Shown in pieces: positions 30,009 to 43,297 of a stretch of 57,645 nt of DNA. The DNA comes from Priapulus caudatus (lineage: Eukaryota > Priapulida > Priapulimorpha > Priapulimorphida > Priapulidae). The stretch spans positions 43,529 through 101,173 of the forward strand of contig NW_014577970.1 of assembly GCF_000485595.1 (NCBI RefSeq), in the 5' to 3' direction. The notes under the pieces were generated by a model that worked only from the letters and a program-made list of their open reading frames with translations, did no database searches and had not been told where the DNA came from. The translations under genes were made by a program, and so were the position numbers. Every line of letters begins with the position of its first letter. Positions within the stretch are counted from its first letter, which is position 1.

Positions 30009-30999
30009 AACTAAACTCTAATTGGACTAACTATTTAATTTACTCGTAATTAGCGAAGTTCGTGAAAAAGCACTTAAATTCTCACGATAAACCTCAAACC
30101 AAAATGAAAGTATAAAGAAAAAAATTAATGGAATCACTTACTAGCTGGAATGATGCATGGTAATGGCATACATGCTAAGGACTTGGCAGAAGTAAACGTG
30201 TATATTTACCGTTGGGTCATTTCACTATGCAGAATATATAACCTGTGTATAGCGGCCGATCCTCTATAGAGCGAACTGTAGAAAAACTACAGTCCAATAG
30301 AAAACACAACTATGATATCCGTGCGAAAATCTACTGTTAGGGCCAATATTGTCACTTGTGATATTTGGTTAGTGGGCTTGGTGATACTGACTATTGCTTT
30401 AGGAATTATTCAGAGCATTTCTAAGCGCTGAAGCAGTCGTTATGCTAGGACACCGCATGTATCGTAACAGCAACAACGCGGTGGAATAATGTTCGCTAGA
30501 TTTACTAACACGATAGCTAACACGATAGCTAACACGATAAGGAATTCGCCGAAATATTAACGCTAAATGTCTATTGAAATTCAAATAGGGCATGCTTATA
30601 ACATCACGACCCGAGTTTCACTATAACACTAATAGACCGCAATGCAACAAGCCAAAAGAGCTCTATTTATTGAATTTTGTGACCACCATCTGGCAACTAC
30701 CTGAAATTTTGCACATAGCTGAGGAAAAATACAAGGAATACACAAACAAAGTCGTCAAGTGTGAAACTTGCACATTAATTAGTAATGTTAATTTCGAACG
30801 GTAACGTCCCGCAGCTAGGTGGCGCCACGGTAACGTCCCGTAGACTGGTAGTCGCTCCCACCTCGTAACAATAGGGACCCCCATCGAGTAACTATAAGCC
30901 GAGAGGTGGAACCGCCGGTACCAGTCTAAACGTCCCGCAGCTAGCACGCACACACACCATAGATATATACAACACATGCACACACACACACGCACACAC
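30009..30999. other. Non-coding stretch with small repeats
   Basis: No gene is seen. Three units of about 12-13 bp (CTAACACGATAG) lie at 30506-30540. AACGTCCCG recurs at about 30805, 30831 and 30931. A (CA)n run lies near 30970-31000. Confidence 0.5.
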
Positions 31000-31237
31000 G
31001 TTATTACAATGATAAACCAAACCATATTGCGCCAAACAAACATACTTGGTCTGTAAACCCGCCGGATGACGTGTATGTTTATATTATCGAGAAATGCACG
31101 TGCCCATGTAGGTGTTGTCATAACACACACACATGACATTACCGCTGTTTACCACTATTTTGACCATCGAGCATACGGCGCTAGAATATCGCCTGAGTCT
31201 CTGTTACTTCAAACGCAAACCGTTACGTTCGTATTGG

Positions 31238-31350
31238 TCACACACACAATCACGCACTCACGACGCACACACACACACACACACACACAACACACACACA
31301 CACACACACACACAGCACACACACACACGCACACACACACACACACACAC

Positions 31351-31430
<80 letters not shown>

Positions 31431-31720
31431 GCACACTCACCACACACATACACAAACACGCGCACACGCACACACACACACACCCACACACACGCACAAA
31501 CACACGGCGCGCACACACACAACACCACACACCACACACAACACACACACACCACACACACACACACACGCCGAACACACACACCGCGCACACACAGACA
31601 CACACCACGCTGCGCGCGCGCACGCACACACACACACACCACAAGCGGTGCGCGGCACGCACGCACGGCAAAAATACCACGACAACACACCGCGCGCGCG
31701 CGCACACACAAACGCGGTCT
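31238..31720. repeat. (CA)n/(TA)n compound microsatellite
   Basis: (CA)n with GC interruptions and a central (TA)n at 31394-31420. The open frames here are low-complexity strings. The equivalent in R2 is 38885-39355. Confidence 0.95.
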
Positions 31721-31936
31721 TGCAGTGCACTCGTATTTTCTTTGATTCGTGTCCAGTACGTACAATAGTACACACCACAGTACCACACAGATTGCGTCCT
31801 TGCCGCGTGAACATTGCATATAATCATCGGTCCATCACGTCGGCTATAATATGTCCCTAATGCCATAAGCATCACTCGCAGGATATCATCTCAGTGTGTG
31901 GTTGAAAGAAAACCCACATTGATAATGGTTAATTGT

Positions 31937-32215
31937 ACACCACACACACACACACCACGACACACACACACACACACACACACACACCACACACACACAC
32001 ACACACACACCACACACACACGACACACACAGAGACAGACCGCGCGCCGCGCACGCAAGTACGGACGACGGACGGGACGGACGGGACGCACGCACGCACA
32101 TACGCACATACGCACACACACGCGGCACACACACGCACGCGCGCACGTACGCACGCACGCACGCACGGCAAGCGTAAGCACGCACGTCCGTACGCACGCG
32201 CACACCCACACACAT
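31937..32215. repeat. (CA)n, (GGAC)n and (GCAC)n microsatellites
   Basis: CA runs at 31937-32030 are followed by GGAC- and GCAC-based repeats. The equivalent in R2 is 39574-39840. A short (ATTT)n run follows at 32276-32296. Confidence 0.9.
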
Positions 32216-32537
32216 TGCTTTATATATTGAATAAGTAAGATCTTATGAAGTGACTTGAATAAAGATCTATCTATATTTATTTATTTATTTATTTAGCTTT
32301 CTAGTTTCACACAGAGTAGTATTTTAATAAGAGCGAGTTTCGTGAGCGGGCGCTTACCTCACACGGACTCCACAAATACACTAGTGATTATGAAGTTCTA
32401 CCACCACGCTGCATGCGCACAACGCCATATATTGTTGTGCGTATGTAAAAACGAAATTCCTCGGCGATTACGTTTTAAAAAACGCGTCTCTGTCTGTACT
32501 GCTGACTGCAACAGCGCAAAAAGATGCTTATTTTTTA

Positions 32538-33098
32538 GCTCATCTGACTAGTCAGATGCAGCTTGTAGAATCGCATGATCGTCGTCCGCCCGTCCGTCCG
32601 TCCGTCCGTGCGTCAACAGTTGGCACAAATCTTACCGACTCGACGTACGTCACGATATTCGCACATCGGGGGGGATCGTCGTCAAAACGAGTTGGGATAT
32701 CGAAGCTGGGGGTCAAAGGTCAAAGTCAAAGTCAACAGGTCAACAGGTGTAAAAGAAGGGGAACATTCACTCCTCAACTTAAGGTATAGGGAGGAAATGC
32801 AGAATGCGGCACAATCTAAACGGCTCGACTTAGGCTCGTGTATCGTAATGTATAGCATCATGGTAGGAAAAGCCATCACTGTGCCGAAATTGGAGGTCAC
32901 AGGTCAGCACAGGATGGCAGATTTTAGACATTTCTGAGGACATGGTCTGACGGAGCGATTGAAAAACTTTTTGTTTCAGCGGTACCTAGCATTTTATGGC
33001 TTTATTGAAAGGACCATGAAATGTACCTTCTGCTGACATGGCGAAGAGATAAAGTGTCGGATAACCTTTTGACCCTCAAAGGAGGTTAAACATGGATT
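32538..33098 (+). repeat. Dispersed repeat family B (GTCCGTCC-bearing), copy in R1
   Basis: Begins AGCTCATCTGACTAGTCAGATG (partly palindromic), then a (CCGT)n run, GGTCAAA-type repeats near 32712, ATTGAAAAACTTTTT near 32959, and ends CATGGATTTG near 33098. Other copies are 40161-40737, 55738-56318 and a truncated one at 52484-52616. In T the sequence after CATGGATTTG differs from R, which marks the element's end. I associate such GTCCGTCC repeats with bivalve genomes, which is knowledge from memory and not tested here. Confidence 0.7.
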
Positions 33099-33557
33099 TG
33101 TTACTGTCTGTTAGAACGAATTTGACTGCCGGTTTTGCTAGTAGAATCTATACATGCCTGGATGTATGAGCTCAATGTCACAGTGAAATTTCAAAAGCTA
33201 AATTTGGTATTGAAGAAGTTTATGCTCCTTAAATCGTATAATTTCTATGGCATTCTGTTACTGTCGTATGTTACATGTAACGTATGCCACTGCAGTGGCC
33301 ACTGCCAGGCACTGTGGTGTGGTACTGTGTAGTTTTTTTTGCCTGCGTTAATTAGTTATAGATGGCAGCTCTCTATTGCAGCCTGTAGGCTTGCGTAGGT
33401 AAATGGATGAGTGCTACCTATTCTGTCTTGCAAATAGTTGTTGCTACTACGTACGATGGGAGCTCCATCTTTAACTCTAAGACACTTAAACGTACGCGCC
33501 ATCCGCTCGGCACACTTTCATAACGATCCCAACGAACATTCCTTTGAGAAGGTGGCC

Positions 33558-33582
33558 NNNNNNNNNNNNNNNNNNNNNNNNN
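33558..33582. other. Assembly gap (25 N)
   Basis: Twenty-five unknown bases lie inside block R1, exactly where R1 departs from R2. The right side resumes with a (CA)n run. Confidence 1.
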
Positions 33583-33644
<62 letters not shown>

Positions 33645-33666
33645 ACACAACACACACCACACCACA

Positions 33667-33704
<38 letters not shown>

Positions 33705-34420
33705 TGTTTGTTCCTTCTTCGATCCGTATTTATAATGGGACATGTACGCAGAGTGATTTTTGTACTTTCCAGAACATTGAAGAAAGAACTGAATAGGATA
33801 GGGAGACCGGGGACAATTGTAACACTTTTTTCTAAATCTGACATAACAACTTTATTATAGTTAAATACATACTTCAAGGTATATGAAATTAAAGATGCAT
33901 ATCTTGGCTTGAAATATGACTAGGTTTGGTTAAGTAAAACAAGTTAATTTGAAGCATTATCATTTCAAAACTGGAAGTCAAGTGTTTACAATTGCCCCAC
34001 AACACGGGGCGATTGTAACACACCAATGGGGCAATTGTAACACATACAATTGTACCAACAAATCATATCCCTCAGAACGATTTTTTATATTTTTTATAAA
34101 GGTGACACGTTGAACAGATTTTCATCAATTAAACAGCAATTTATAGAACCACAATAAAATAATTTAATAAAAACTATGACGAATGCTTGACTCATTTACA
34201 TATGAATAAAATATATAAATAGGCTACTTATTGCCTTGTGAACAAACATATTTACAGACCCATTAATTCAAAGTTATGTAGTTCTCATGTCTGAGCTTAA
34301 GATAGGCTACTTTTTTGCCTTATAAACAAAAACATTTTGTAAAACAATACTTTTTATACATGCCAAGGGGCAATTGTAACACGTTGTTACATTTGCCCCG
34401 AGGAGACGGCCATAATTTGG
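33583..34420. mobile_element. R1-specific insertion with (CA)n and a repeated 16-mer
   Basis: Present only in R1. It starts after the gap with (CA)n to about 33693. It carries four copies of GGGGCAATTGTAACAC or close variants (near 33808, 34004, 34026 and 34366), the last forming an inverted pair with GTTGTTACATTTGCCCC. The GGGGCAATTGTAACAC sequence at one end and internal repeats suggest a non-autonomous DNA element. No transposase is seen, and the left end is hidden by the gap. Confidence 0.45.
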
Positions 34421-34563
34421 GGTGATACCATCCCTGTGCATTCCACTGTTTCGGCGTGTATGTGAACACATTTGGGACTAACAGGGTTTACTAGAATCCC
34501 ACCACTCCACCACATAGTCACCGCAGTAGACGTTAGATGAGCGCTGTCGCTCCGCGGCACTTG

Positions 34564-35710
34564 TTCGTTCTACTCGTGAAATATATATTTCGCATGGATT
34601 CATGGTGTGATGACATAGGGACAGCATAGTTGTGCATTAATTATTCACTGTGACGTGACCACGACGGGCACCATGCAAAGACTGTTTACATAATTATGTA
34701 TATATATATAATATTGTAGACACGGGGTTTACACTCTTTAATTAAATAAGTCTACATAACGTGTACCATACAACTCCTTTTAAGATTACAGGCCAGCAGA
34801 TTTATTCTTGTAATGACTGACTTGGCAACAACGATGGGTGTTGGAATGTGTGAACCGCGAGTCTCCAACGATAGGCGTTGGTGCATGCGTCACAGCCGCT
34901 AATGTTGTTGTTATACATGGTATCCGCATTTGTTTTTACACCGATTGGCACACGGGCGTGCAGTGGCCGGACTCCCCCGGATGGGATGTTCGGTACAAGA
35001 GGGGTACACCCCTATTGGATAATGAGAAGCGTTCGGGTATGTGTGCGTTCGGCACGCTATCCTGGTATGGATGGACCGATTAATTACGGCATGGCCAGGC
35101 TGTTTATTTAGAGTTCTATTCTAAAAACGGGTAGTATCTGCTACGCCTCTTTCGGACAGCCACTGGCTACAAAGGATAGTTTCCTTATTTAGGAGGATTC
35201 GTGGAAACTAAAATAAAGAGCATATATAAAGCCACGCGAAGCGGGAATTTTTCTAAGTCTTAATCTTGTCCTGTGTGTGTGCGTGTGAGTGCGTGTGACA
35301 TCGTCGTAACCAGTACGTAAGTTCATTCTTAAGCGTTGGATTTGCTACTATATCTATCTCAATTTACTTGTACTTTCTTATCGTGAACTGTTTTCTTCTA
35401 GTACATGAGATATTCTTTCTTATATTGCTTAACGTAGTTTCTTATAGCGGTTGTAAGAGAAGCACTTAACTTTGCACTGTCTTGTCAGCATCTTTCTTGT
35501 ACTATCGTGCGATCATTCTATTACTGCAAGAGCTTTCTTGTAATAAACCTATTATTTTGTGGCACTGTCTACACTCTCTTGTTATTCTGATTATAAGTGG
35601 TAACATTTCTATGCACTTCTTGTAAGACATAATTACACGCGCTTACAATATATATATATATATTAACTTTCCTTGTTGTTATATTTTCATCTATATATGT
35701 TGAGAAGAAT

Positions 35711-35780
<70 letters not shown>

Positions 35781-36035
35781 TGAGAGATTGAGAGATAAAC
35801 TTGCGAAATATTAGCCGGAAACCCGTTGGATTATCATGTTGCATATTGGCACTTCCCATTGTGATTTCCCTTAATTTTCCTGCGCAGGGGTTTGTGCGAG
35901 CGTAGATCCGTAAACAGTCTTTCCATGGTGTCCATCGTGATCACGTCACAGTGGATAATTAATGCACAACTATGCTGTCCTTACGTCATCACTCCATGAA
36001 TCCCTGCGAAATATATATTTCACGAGTAGAACGAA
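34564..36035. mobile_element. Long-inverted-repeat (foldback) element in R1
   Basis: Left arm 34564-34690 and right arm 35911-36035 are inverted repeats of about 125 bp at high identity, beginning TTCGTTCTACTCGTG. The interior of about 1.2 kb has no ORF of note and contains a GATA microsatellite. Equivalent structures lie in R2 (about 41330-42737) and R3 (about 48400-49906). Confidence 0.75.
35714..35780. repeat. (GATA)n microsatellite
   Basis: About 17 units here, about 7 in the R2 equivalent (42459-42485) and about 3 imperfect units in R3 (near 49592). The length differences show the blocks are not copies of one identical read. Confidence 0.95.
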
Positions 36036-36085
36036 GAAATAAACATCTGTTTGCGCTGTTGGCAGTCTTCCAGACACATCATCGA

Positions 36086-37139
36086 TATATCAATTATTTC
36101 GCGTACGGAATACGTTATACTGTCATCGCCGCGTACGGCGTACCGCACCTCGGCGTACGGAATACTCTCTAAATAGGCCGGAATCCGGCGTACGAAAAGG
36201 GCATTGACCCCCTCTATTATGTAGTTGCCACTCGGTGGGCGCAAAAAATCACAATTTGGGGGTTCACCCCGCGGTCTATAACGCGCTTGCGCTGCACGCA
36301 CGCACTACGCTGCACACGACTATCAAGCAGAACAATGCTGTGCTATATACACAGTTTATCATATACGATACACACAGCCTTGGCATGTATACACGTACGT
36401 ATGACGTACATGTATGACGTAAGCAAGATTTTTTATTGTTCTTTGTATGCGCGGGTTTGAGTACGACAATGTAGCAACAATGTCGCGACAATGTCTGTCT
36501 TGCATTGTTGTCTGTACTCGCCATATAGGGCGATGATTATAGAGTGCAGACAAGAAATGTTTGCACGATTTCATTTGCACATGCAACCGCAGGATCGGTA
36601 TGCATTTTTATAATTAAAAGATAATGCTATGCAAGCTTTGATCATCACTTAATTAAATTAATGTTTGTTTATGCAGCATATCGTTTTTGCACGGTGCAAA
36701 AATAATATGAGCAATTATATAAAAATCCATATTTAAGAAATTTTCTATGCATGTTGTGCCTGTCAGCTTTGTGTTGTTTCAATAGACTGTAATTTGTGAG
36801 CGATATTTTATTACTTCCATTTAATATCGAACCATAAAAGTAGTAGCGCTGTATAAATTATGAAAACTGAATTTAAGATATTTACAGAATTTAACTGAAT
36901 TTTATAGCGAAAGCAGGAATAGCTATACTAACGCTGATAATTTTAATGATTAAACACTACAAGCCCACTGCACGCAACATGCGCAAATAACACTTCCCGC
37001 ACGTTGTGATGAAACTTCCAATAACAACTTCCAGTGCTGAACCTACAGTTATATACTTTTGCTGTAGCTTACCATACGCGTGTATTAAAGAGTCGGCAAT
37101 GGTCGCTGGCTGTAAAGTCTTACAGTGTAATTAGGTATG
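36086..37139. other. Unannotated non-coding stretch
   Basis: AT-rich sequence with no supported gene, RNA or repeat. GCGTACGGMRTAC-like units occur near 36100-36190. Confidence 0.5.
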
Positions 37140-37222
37140 CGTATTAGGATGCGCGTATTAGGTATTAGGATGCGCGTATTAGGTAATGCGCGTATTAGGT
37201 ATGCGTATTAGGATGCGTAATA
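37136..37222. repeat. Short tandem repeat, GCGTATTAGG units
   Basis: Six to seven imperfect units of GCGTATTAGG(AT) in direct orientation. No gene is associated with it. Confidence 0.8.
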
Positions 37223-37640
37223 TCTATATCTAATTTATTACTCAGTCTCTAAAGTGAAGTGTGGTATAGATCTGACATACTCAGGGGGCGGTATCAACCC
37301 GGGTCATAGCCTGAGTAAATTCCTATGGGGTTGGAGAAGGCGGGCCAATTTCATGACCTAAATAAACAATGACAAGGGAATTATTTTAATTTACAGGTTG
37401 GGAAAATAAAACGCAGAAAGAATACGATTAAACTAAAGTAATAATTTTGTTCTACAGACTACTCAAATAATATCAGGGGAACAATTATTAGGTTTTTATT
37501 TCTCCGTGAAATATAGAGGGGAACCTGATCGCAGATCTTTCCCTGTGCTACAGTATAACAAAAATTCAAAATCGTAAACTTTTTAAAGTATAAGTTAAAG
37601 AAAATAATATGGATATTTTTTCTCGCACCATTCAATACAT
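37223..37640. other. Unannotated non-coding stretch
   Basis: No gene or repeat is identified. The sequence is AT-rich. Confidence 0.5.
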
Positions 37641-37642
37641 TA

Positions 37643-37990
37643 GGCGCGTTCACACTGGCGCGAATTAGCGGGATGCAAATCCCGGTTTTTGCATCGCGAT
37701 CGAAATACCGAGATTATTACAAGTGTGAACGCAATAATCTCACTAATAATCGCGATCAGCATCGCGCTCCAAATCGCACTTTTGACTGCGATTATTTGGA
37801 ATTAGCGCGATTATTTGTGTGTGTGAACGCTCGCGCAAATAATCCCGGTATTTTCTATCCCATAATTCCAAGCGAGTGAGCAGTGAGCATGCGCAGTGAG
37901 CATCATTCCGGCAGTGAGCATGCGCAGTTCGATTAATAGAATTATCCCGCTCGGCGATTAGCGAGATAGTTCCGCCTGTGTGAACACGCC
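37643..37990. mobile_element. MITE with GGCG(C/T)GTTCACAC terminal inverted repeats
   Basis: Left end GGCGCGTTCACACTGGCG and the reverse complement of the right end, GGCGTGTTCACACAGGCG, differ at two of 18 positions. A TA dinucleotide flanks both ends (37641-37642 and 37991-37992), consistent with a TA target-site duplication. The interior of about 310 bp has GATTATT-rich subterminal repeats and duplicated GTGAGCATGCGCAG. No ORF is present. It is a non-autonomous DNA transposon. Confidence 0.8.
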
Positions 37991-37992
37991 TA

Positions 37993-38675
37993 TGCGCAAC
38001 ACTGGCGCCAACCGACGGCATGGAAAACTTTGAATAAGATCGATGAGACTAGAGGTAATTGTCGTCGTCATTCGCTGGATAAACTTCGCTAATCGGGATT
38101 AAAATGCGCAAATTTTGAACAAGCTTTGACAGTAAAAACTCCAACCACACCGAAGCACGAAACACGCTTCTAGTTTTACGTCACCTCCACAATTCTTCCC
38201 CGTTCTCATGCGCGACACGTACGTCCCCACCCCCAGTGAAACGTCAGACATCCAGGTAAAATAATTACCGCTAGGTGAGAAAGCGGCGCGTCATTCTCTG
38301 ACAGTCTGACGTATACATGAAGCGATCAGTTGTCGACGCGAGGCTTTAGATGCGATGCGAATTCCTTCAATTTCCAGTTCATTCCTGTTTTCCAATTTCT
38401 TATGCGTGTAGTTGATGTCGGTGCGTGAGTTTGCAGCGGCGCTAGCTGAGGGAAGCGTGATATTGCACTTTGACAAACAACCTGAAAGCGATCTTAGATC
38501 CATCAATGGAAGCGACTTTTTTACAGACGCGCTTCGGAGCTCTTTCATCCCACGGCCATAAAGTGAACGTATTCCTATAACGCTGTCGTTTATAGAGTAG
38601 TGGCGTCACGAGGTACCTACTCGACGGATAAGGGTTATAGAATGCCGGACGTGGAGTCGCTTACCTTATCGGCCA
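37993..38675. other. Unannotated non-coding stretch
   Basis: No gene, RNA or repeat supported. Confidence 0.5.
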
Positions 38676-38933
38676 CGTTATTACAACGAACCAACCATAT
38701 TGACGCAACAAACATACTTGTCTGTAACCCGCCATGACTGTATTATACCGGAAATGCACGTGCCCCATGTAGGTGTGTCATACACACACACATACATACC
38801 GTGTGTACCACTATTCGACCATCGAGCATACGGCGTAGAATATCGCTGAGTCTTGTACTTCAAACACAAACCGTACGTCGTATTGGTCACACACACAATC
38901 ACGCACTCACGCACGCACACACACACACACACA

Positions 38934-38964
<31 letters not shown>

Positions 38965-38993
38965 CACCCACACACACACACACACACACACAC

Positions 38994-39077
<84 letters not shown>

Positions 39078-39597
39078 GCACAACTACAACACACACATAC
39101 ACAAACGACAGCGCACACGCACACACACACACACACACACACACCACACACACACGCGCGCCACACACACACACACACACAACACACACACACAACACAC
39201 ACACCACCACACACACGAGCGCACACGCACACGCGCAAACACAGACAAACACACGCGCACGCGCGCGCAAGCACGCACACACACACACACACAAGCGGGC
39301 GCGCACGCACGCACGCAAACATACACACACAACACGCGCGCGCGCCGCACACACAAGCGGGTTGTGCAGTGCGACTCTATTCTTGATTCGTGTCCAGTAC
39401 GTACAATAGTAACACCACAGTACACACAGATTGCGGTCTCATGCCGCGGTGAACATTGCATATAATCATCGGTCCAATCACGTCGGCTATAATATGTCCT
39501 AATGCCATAAGATCACTCGCAGGATATCATCTCATGTGTGGTTGGAAAGAAACCCACATTGATAATGTTTAATTACACACACACACATCACACACAC

Positions 39598-39635
<38 letters not shown>

Positions 39636-42600
39636 ACACACACACACACACACACAGAGACAGACACGCGCGCGCGCACGCAAGTACGGACGGACGGACG
39701 GACGGACGGACGCACGCACGCACATACGCACATACGCACACACACGCGGCCACACACACCGCCACGCGCGCACGTACGCAGCACGCACGCACGCAAGCGT
39801 AAGCACGCACGTCCGTACGCACGCGCACACCGCACACAACATTGCTTTATATATTGAATAACGTAAGATCATTATGAAGTGACTTGAATAAAGATCTATC
39901 TATATTTATTTATTTATTTATTTAGCTTTCTAGTTTCACACAGAGTATTATTAATAAGAGCGAGTTTCGTGAGCGGGCGCTTACCTCACACGGACTCACA
40001 AATACACTAGTGATTATGAAGTTCTACCACCACGTGCATGCGCACAACCGCCATATATTGTTGTCGGTATGTAAAAACGAAATTCCTCGACGATTAACGT
40101 TTTAAAAAACGCGTGTCTGTCTGTACTGACTGCCAACAGCGCAAAAAGATGCTTATTTTTTAGCTCATCTGACATAGTCAGATGCAGCTTGTAGAATCGC
40201 ATGATCGTCCGTCCGCCCGTCCGTCCGTCCGTCCGTGCGTCAACAGTTGGGCACAAATCTTAACCGCTCGACGTACGGTCACGATATTCGGCACATCGGG
40301 GGGGATCGTCGTCAAAACGAGTTGGGATATCGAAGCTGGGGGTCAAAGGTCAAAGGTCAAAGGTCAACAGGTCAACAGGTGTAAAAGAAGGGGGAACATT
40401 CACTCCTCAACTTAAGGTATAGGGAGGAAATGCAGAATTGCGGCAACAATCTAAACGGCTCGACTAGGCTCGTGATAGTCGGTAATGTATAGCATCATGG
40501 TAGGAAAAGCCATCACTGTGCCGAAATTGGAGGTCAAACAGGTCAGAGGGCAGATTTTAGACATTTTCTGAGGACATGGTCTGACGGAGCGATTGAAAAA
40601 CTTTTTTGTTTCAGCGTGACCTAGCATTTTTATGGCTTTATTGAAAGGACCATGAAATGTACCTTCTGCTGACATGCGAAGAGTAAGTGTCGGATAACCT
40701 TTTGACCCTCAAGAGGAGGTTAAACATGGATTTGTTTACTGTCTGTTAGAACGAATTTGACTGCCGGGTTTGCTAGTAGAATCTATACATGCCTGGATGT
40801 ATGAGGCTACAATGTCACATGAAATTTCAAAAGCTAAATTTGGTTGAAGAAGGTTTATGCTCCTAAATCGTATAATTTCTATGGCATTCTGTACTGTCAG
40901 TATGTACATGTAACGTATGCCACTGCCAGTGGCCACTGCCAGTGCATGTGGTGGTGGTACTGTGGAGTTTTTTTGCCTGCGTTAATTAGTTATAGATGGC
41001 AGCTCTCTATTGCAGCCTGTAGGCTTGCGTAGGTAAATGGATGAGTGCTACCTATTCTGTCTTGCAAATAGTTGTTGCTACTACGTACGATGGGAGCTCC
41101 CATCTTTAATCTGAAGACACTTAAACGTACGCGCCATCTCGTGGCAACTTTCATAACGATCCCAACGAACATTCCTTTGAGAAGGTTCGATACCATCCCT
41201 GTGCATTCCACTGTTTCGCGTGTATGTGACACACTTTGGGACTAACAGGGTTTACTAGAATCCCACCACTCCACCACATAGTCACCGCAAGTAGACGTTA
41301 GATGAGCGCTGTCGCTCCGCGGCACTGGTTCGTTCTACTCGTGAAATATATATTTCGCAATGGATTCATGGTGTGATGACATAGGGACCAGCATAGTTGT
41401 GCATTAATTATTCACTGTGACGTGACCACGACGGGCACCATGCAAAGACTGTTTACATAATTATGTTATATATATAATATTGTAGACACGGGTTTACACT
41501 CTTTAATTAAATAAGTCTACATAACGTGTACCATACAACTCCTTTTAAGATTACAGACCAGCAGATTTATTCTTGTAATGACTGACTTGGCAACAACGAT
41601 GGGTGTTGGAATGTGTGAACCGCGAGTCTCCAACGATAGGCGTTGTGCATGCGTCACAGCCGTAATGTTGTTGTTATACATGGTATCCGCCATTTGTTTT
41701 TAACCGATTGGCACACGGCGTGCAGTGGCCGGACTCCCCCGGATGGGATGTTCGTACAAGAGAGGGTACACCCCTATTGGATAATGAGAAGCGTTCGGGT
41801 ATGTGTGCGTTCGGCACGCTATCCTGGTATGATGGACCGATTAATTACGCATGGCCAGGCTGTTTATTTAGAGTTCTATTCTAAAAACGGGTAGTATCTG
41901 CTACGCCTCTTTTGGACAGCCACTGGTAACAAAGGATAGTTTCCTTATTTAGGAGGATTCGTGGAAACTAAAATAAAGAGCATATATAAAAGCACGCGAG
42001 AGCGGAATTTTTCTAAGTCTTAATCTTGTCCTGTTGTGGTGCGTGTGCCATCGTCGTAACAGTACGTAATTCATTCTTAAGCGTTGATTTGCTACTATAT
42101 CTATCTCAATTTACTTGTACTTTCTTATCGTGAACTGTTTCTTCTAGTACATGACGATATTCTTTCTTATATTGTTTAACGTAGTTTCTTATAGGCGGTT
42201 GTAAGAGAAGCACTTAACTTTGCACTGTCTTGCCAGCATCTTTCTTGTACTATACGTGCGATCATTCTATTACTGCAAGAGCTTTCTTGTAATAAACCTA
42301 TTATTTGTGGCACTGTCTACACTCTCTTGTTATTCTGATTATAAGTGGTAACATTTCTATGCACTTCTTGAAGACATAATTACACGCGCTTACAATATAT
42401 ATATATATTAACTTTCCTTGTTGTTATATTTTCATCTATATATGTTGAGAAGAATAAAGATAGATAGATAGATAGATAGATAGATTGAGAGATTGAGAGA
42501 TAAACTTGCGAAATATTAGCCGGAAACCCGTTGGATTATCATGTTGCATATTGGCACTTCCCATTGTGATTTCTTAATTTTCCTGCGCAGGGGTTTGTGC

Positions 42601-42787
42601 GAGCGTAGATCCGTAAACAGTCTTTCCATGGTGTCCATCGTGATCACGTCACAGTGGATAATTAATGCACAACTATGCTGTCCCTACGTCATCACTCCAT
42701 GAATCCCTGCGAAATATATATTTCAGGAGTAGAACGAAGAAATAAACATCTGTTTGCGCTGTTGGCAGTCTTCCAGACACATCATCG
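38676..42787 (+). repeat. Duplicated block R, copy R2
   Basis: Co-linear with R1 but without its 870-bp insertion: after TTTGAGAAGG (about 41180) it goes straight to GATACCATCCCTG. It contains CA microsatellites (38885-39355, 39574-39840), repeat family B (40161-40737) and the long-inverted-repeat element (about 41330-42737). Differences from R1 are mostly one-base indels. Confidence 0.85.
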
Positions 42788-42789
42788 AC

Positions 42790-42972
42790 ACATCTGTGTG
42801 TTTGCGTGCGTGTGTGTGCGAGCGTGCATGTGTGTGTGTGTGTGTGTGTGTGTCTGTGTGTGTGTGCGTGTGCGTGCGTGTGTGTGTGCGGGTGTGTGTG
42901 CGTGTGTGTGCGGGCGTGCGTGCGTGTGTGTGTGCGGGCGTGCGTGCGTGTGCGTGCGTGCGTGCGTGCAAG
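42790..42972. repeat. (GT)n/(GCGT)n microsatellite
   Basis: GT and GCGT runs at the right end of R2, also present after R3 at about 49965-50160. R1 lacks it, which places the R1 breakpoint just before this array. Confidence 0.95.
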
Positions 42973-43297
42973 CTTGGTTGACAAAGGGAATCCTGCACGG
43001 TTATGGGTGAGGTTGTAATCCTCCGCTTGTGATGTTTATTATACCATATCCCGGCGAGTTCAATATATATATATATATATATGACAACCTCGCTTAATTC
43101 GTATCTGACGGGACCACGGCATTTTCTACTAATTACGTAATCAACGAATTATACCTAATTTTATTTTCCACGAATTCTATTTAATTCGTAGAAACCACGA
43201 AATAGATAGATAATTCGTGTAAATACCGATAAATCCGTAAATCGTAAGAAAAATCCGTGTATGTAATCTACCCCTTCACATACACGGATTTTTCTTA

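Larger units (their letters stand above)
31000..36085 (+). repeat. Duplicated block R, copy R1
   Basis: From ACGTTATTACAA near 31000 to ACATCATCG near 36085 the sequence is co-linear with 38676-42787 and, in its right part, with 47735-49965. It holds CA microsatellites, the GTCCGTCC repeat, an N gap and a long-inverted-repeat element. An insertion of about 870 bp (33551-34420) is absent from R2 and R3. I see no gene in it. Confidence 0.85.

Noticed and set aside
30506-30540. CRISPR-like array
   Set aside because: Three short units directly adjoining with no spacers, in an animal genome. It is a simple tandem repeat.
34838-35111. Short ORFs in block R (MLECVNRES...)
   Set aside because: The frame is not kept in R2 or R3, where indels break it, and the composition is not protein-like.
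35569-35859. 96-codon ORF with SIYLSIYLSIYL
   Set aside because: It is the (GATA)n microsatellite read on the minus strand.
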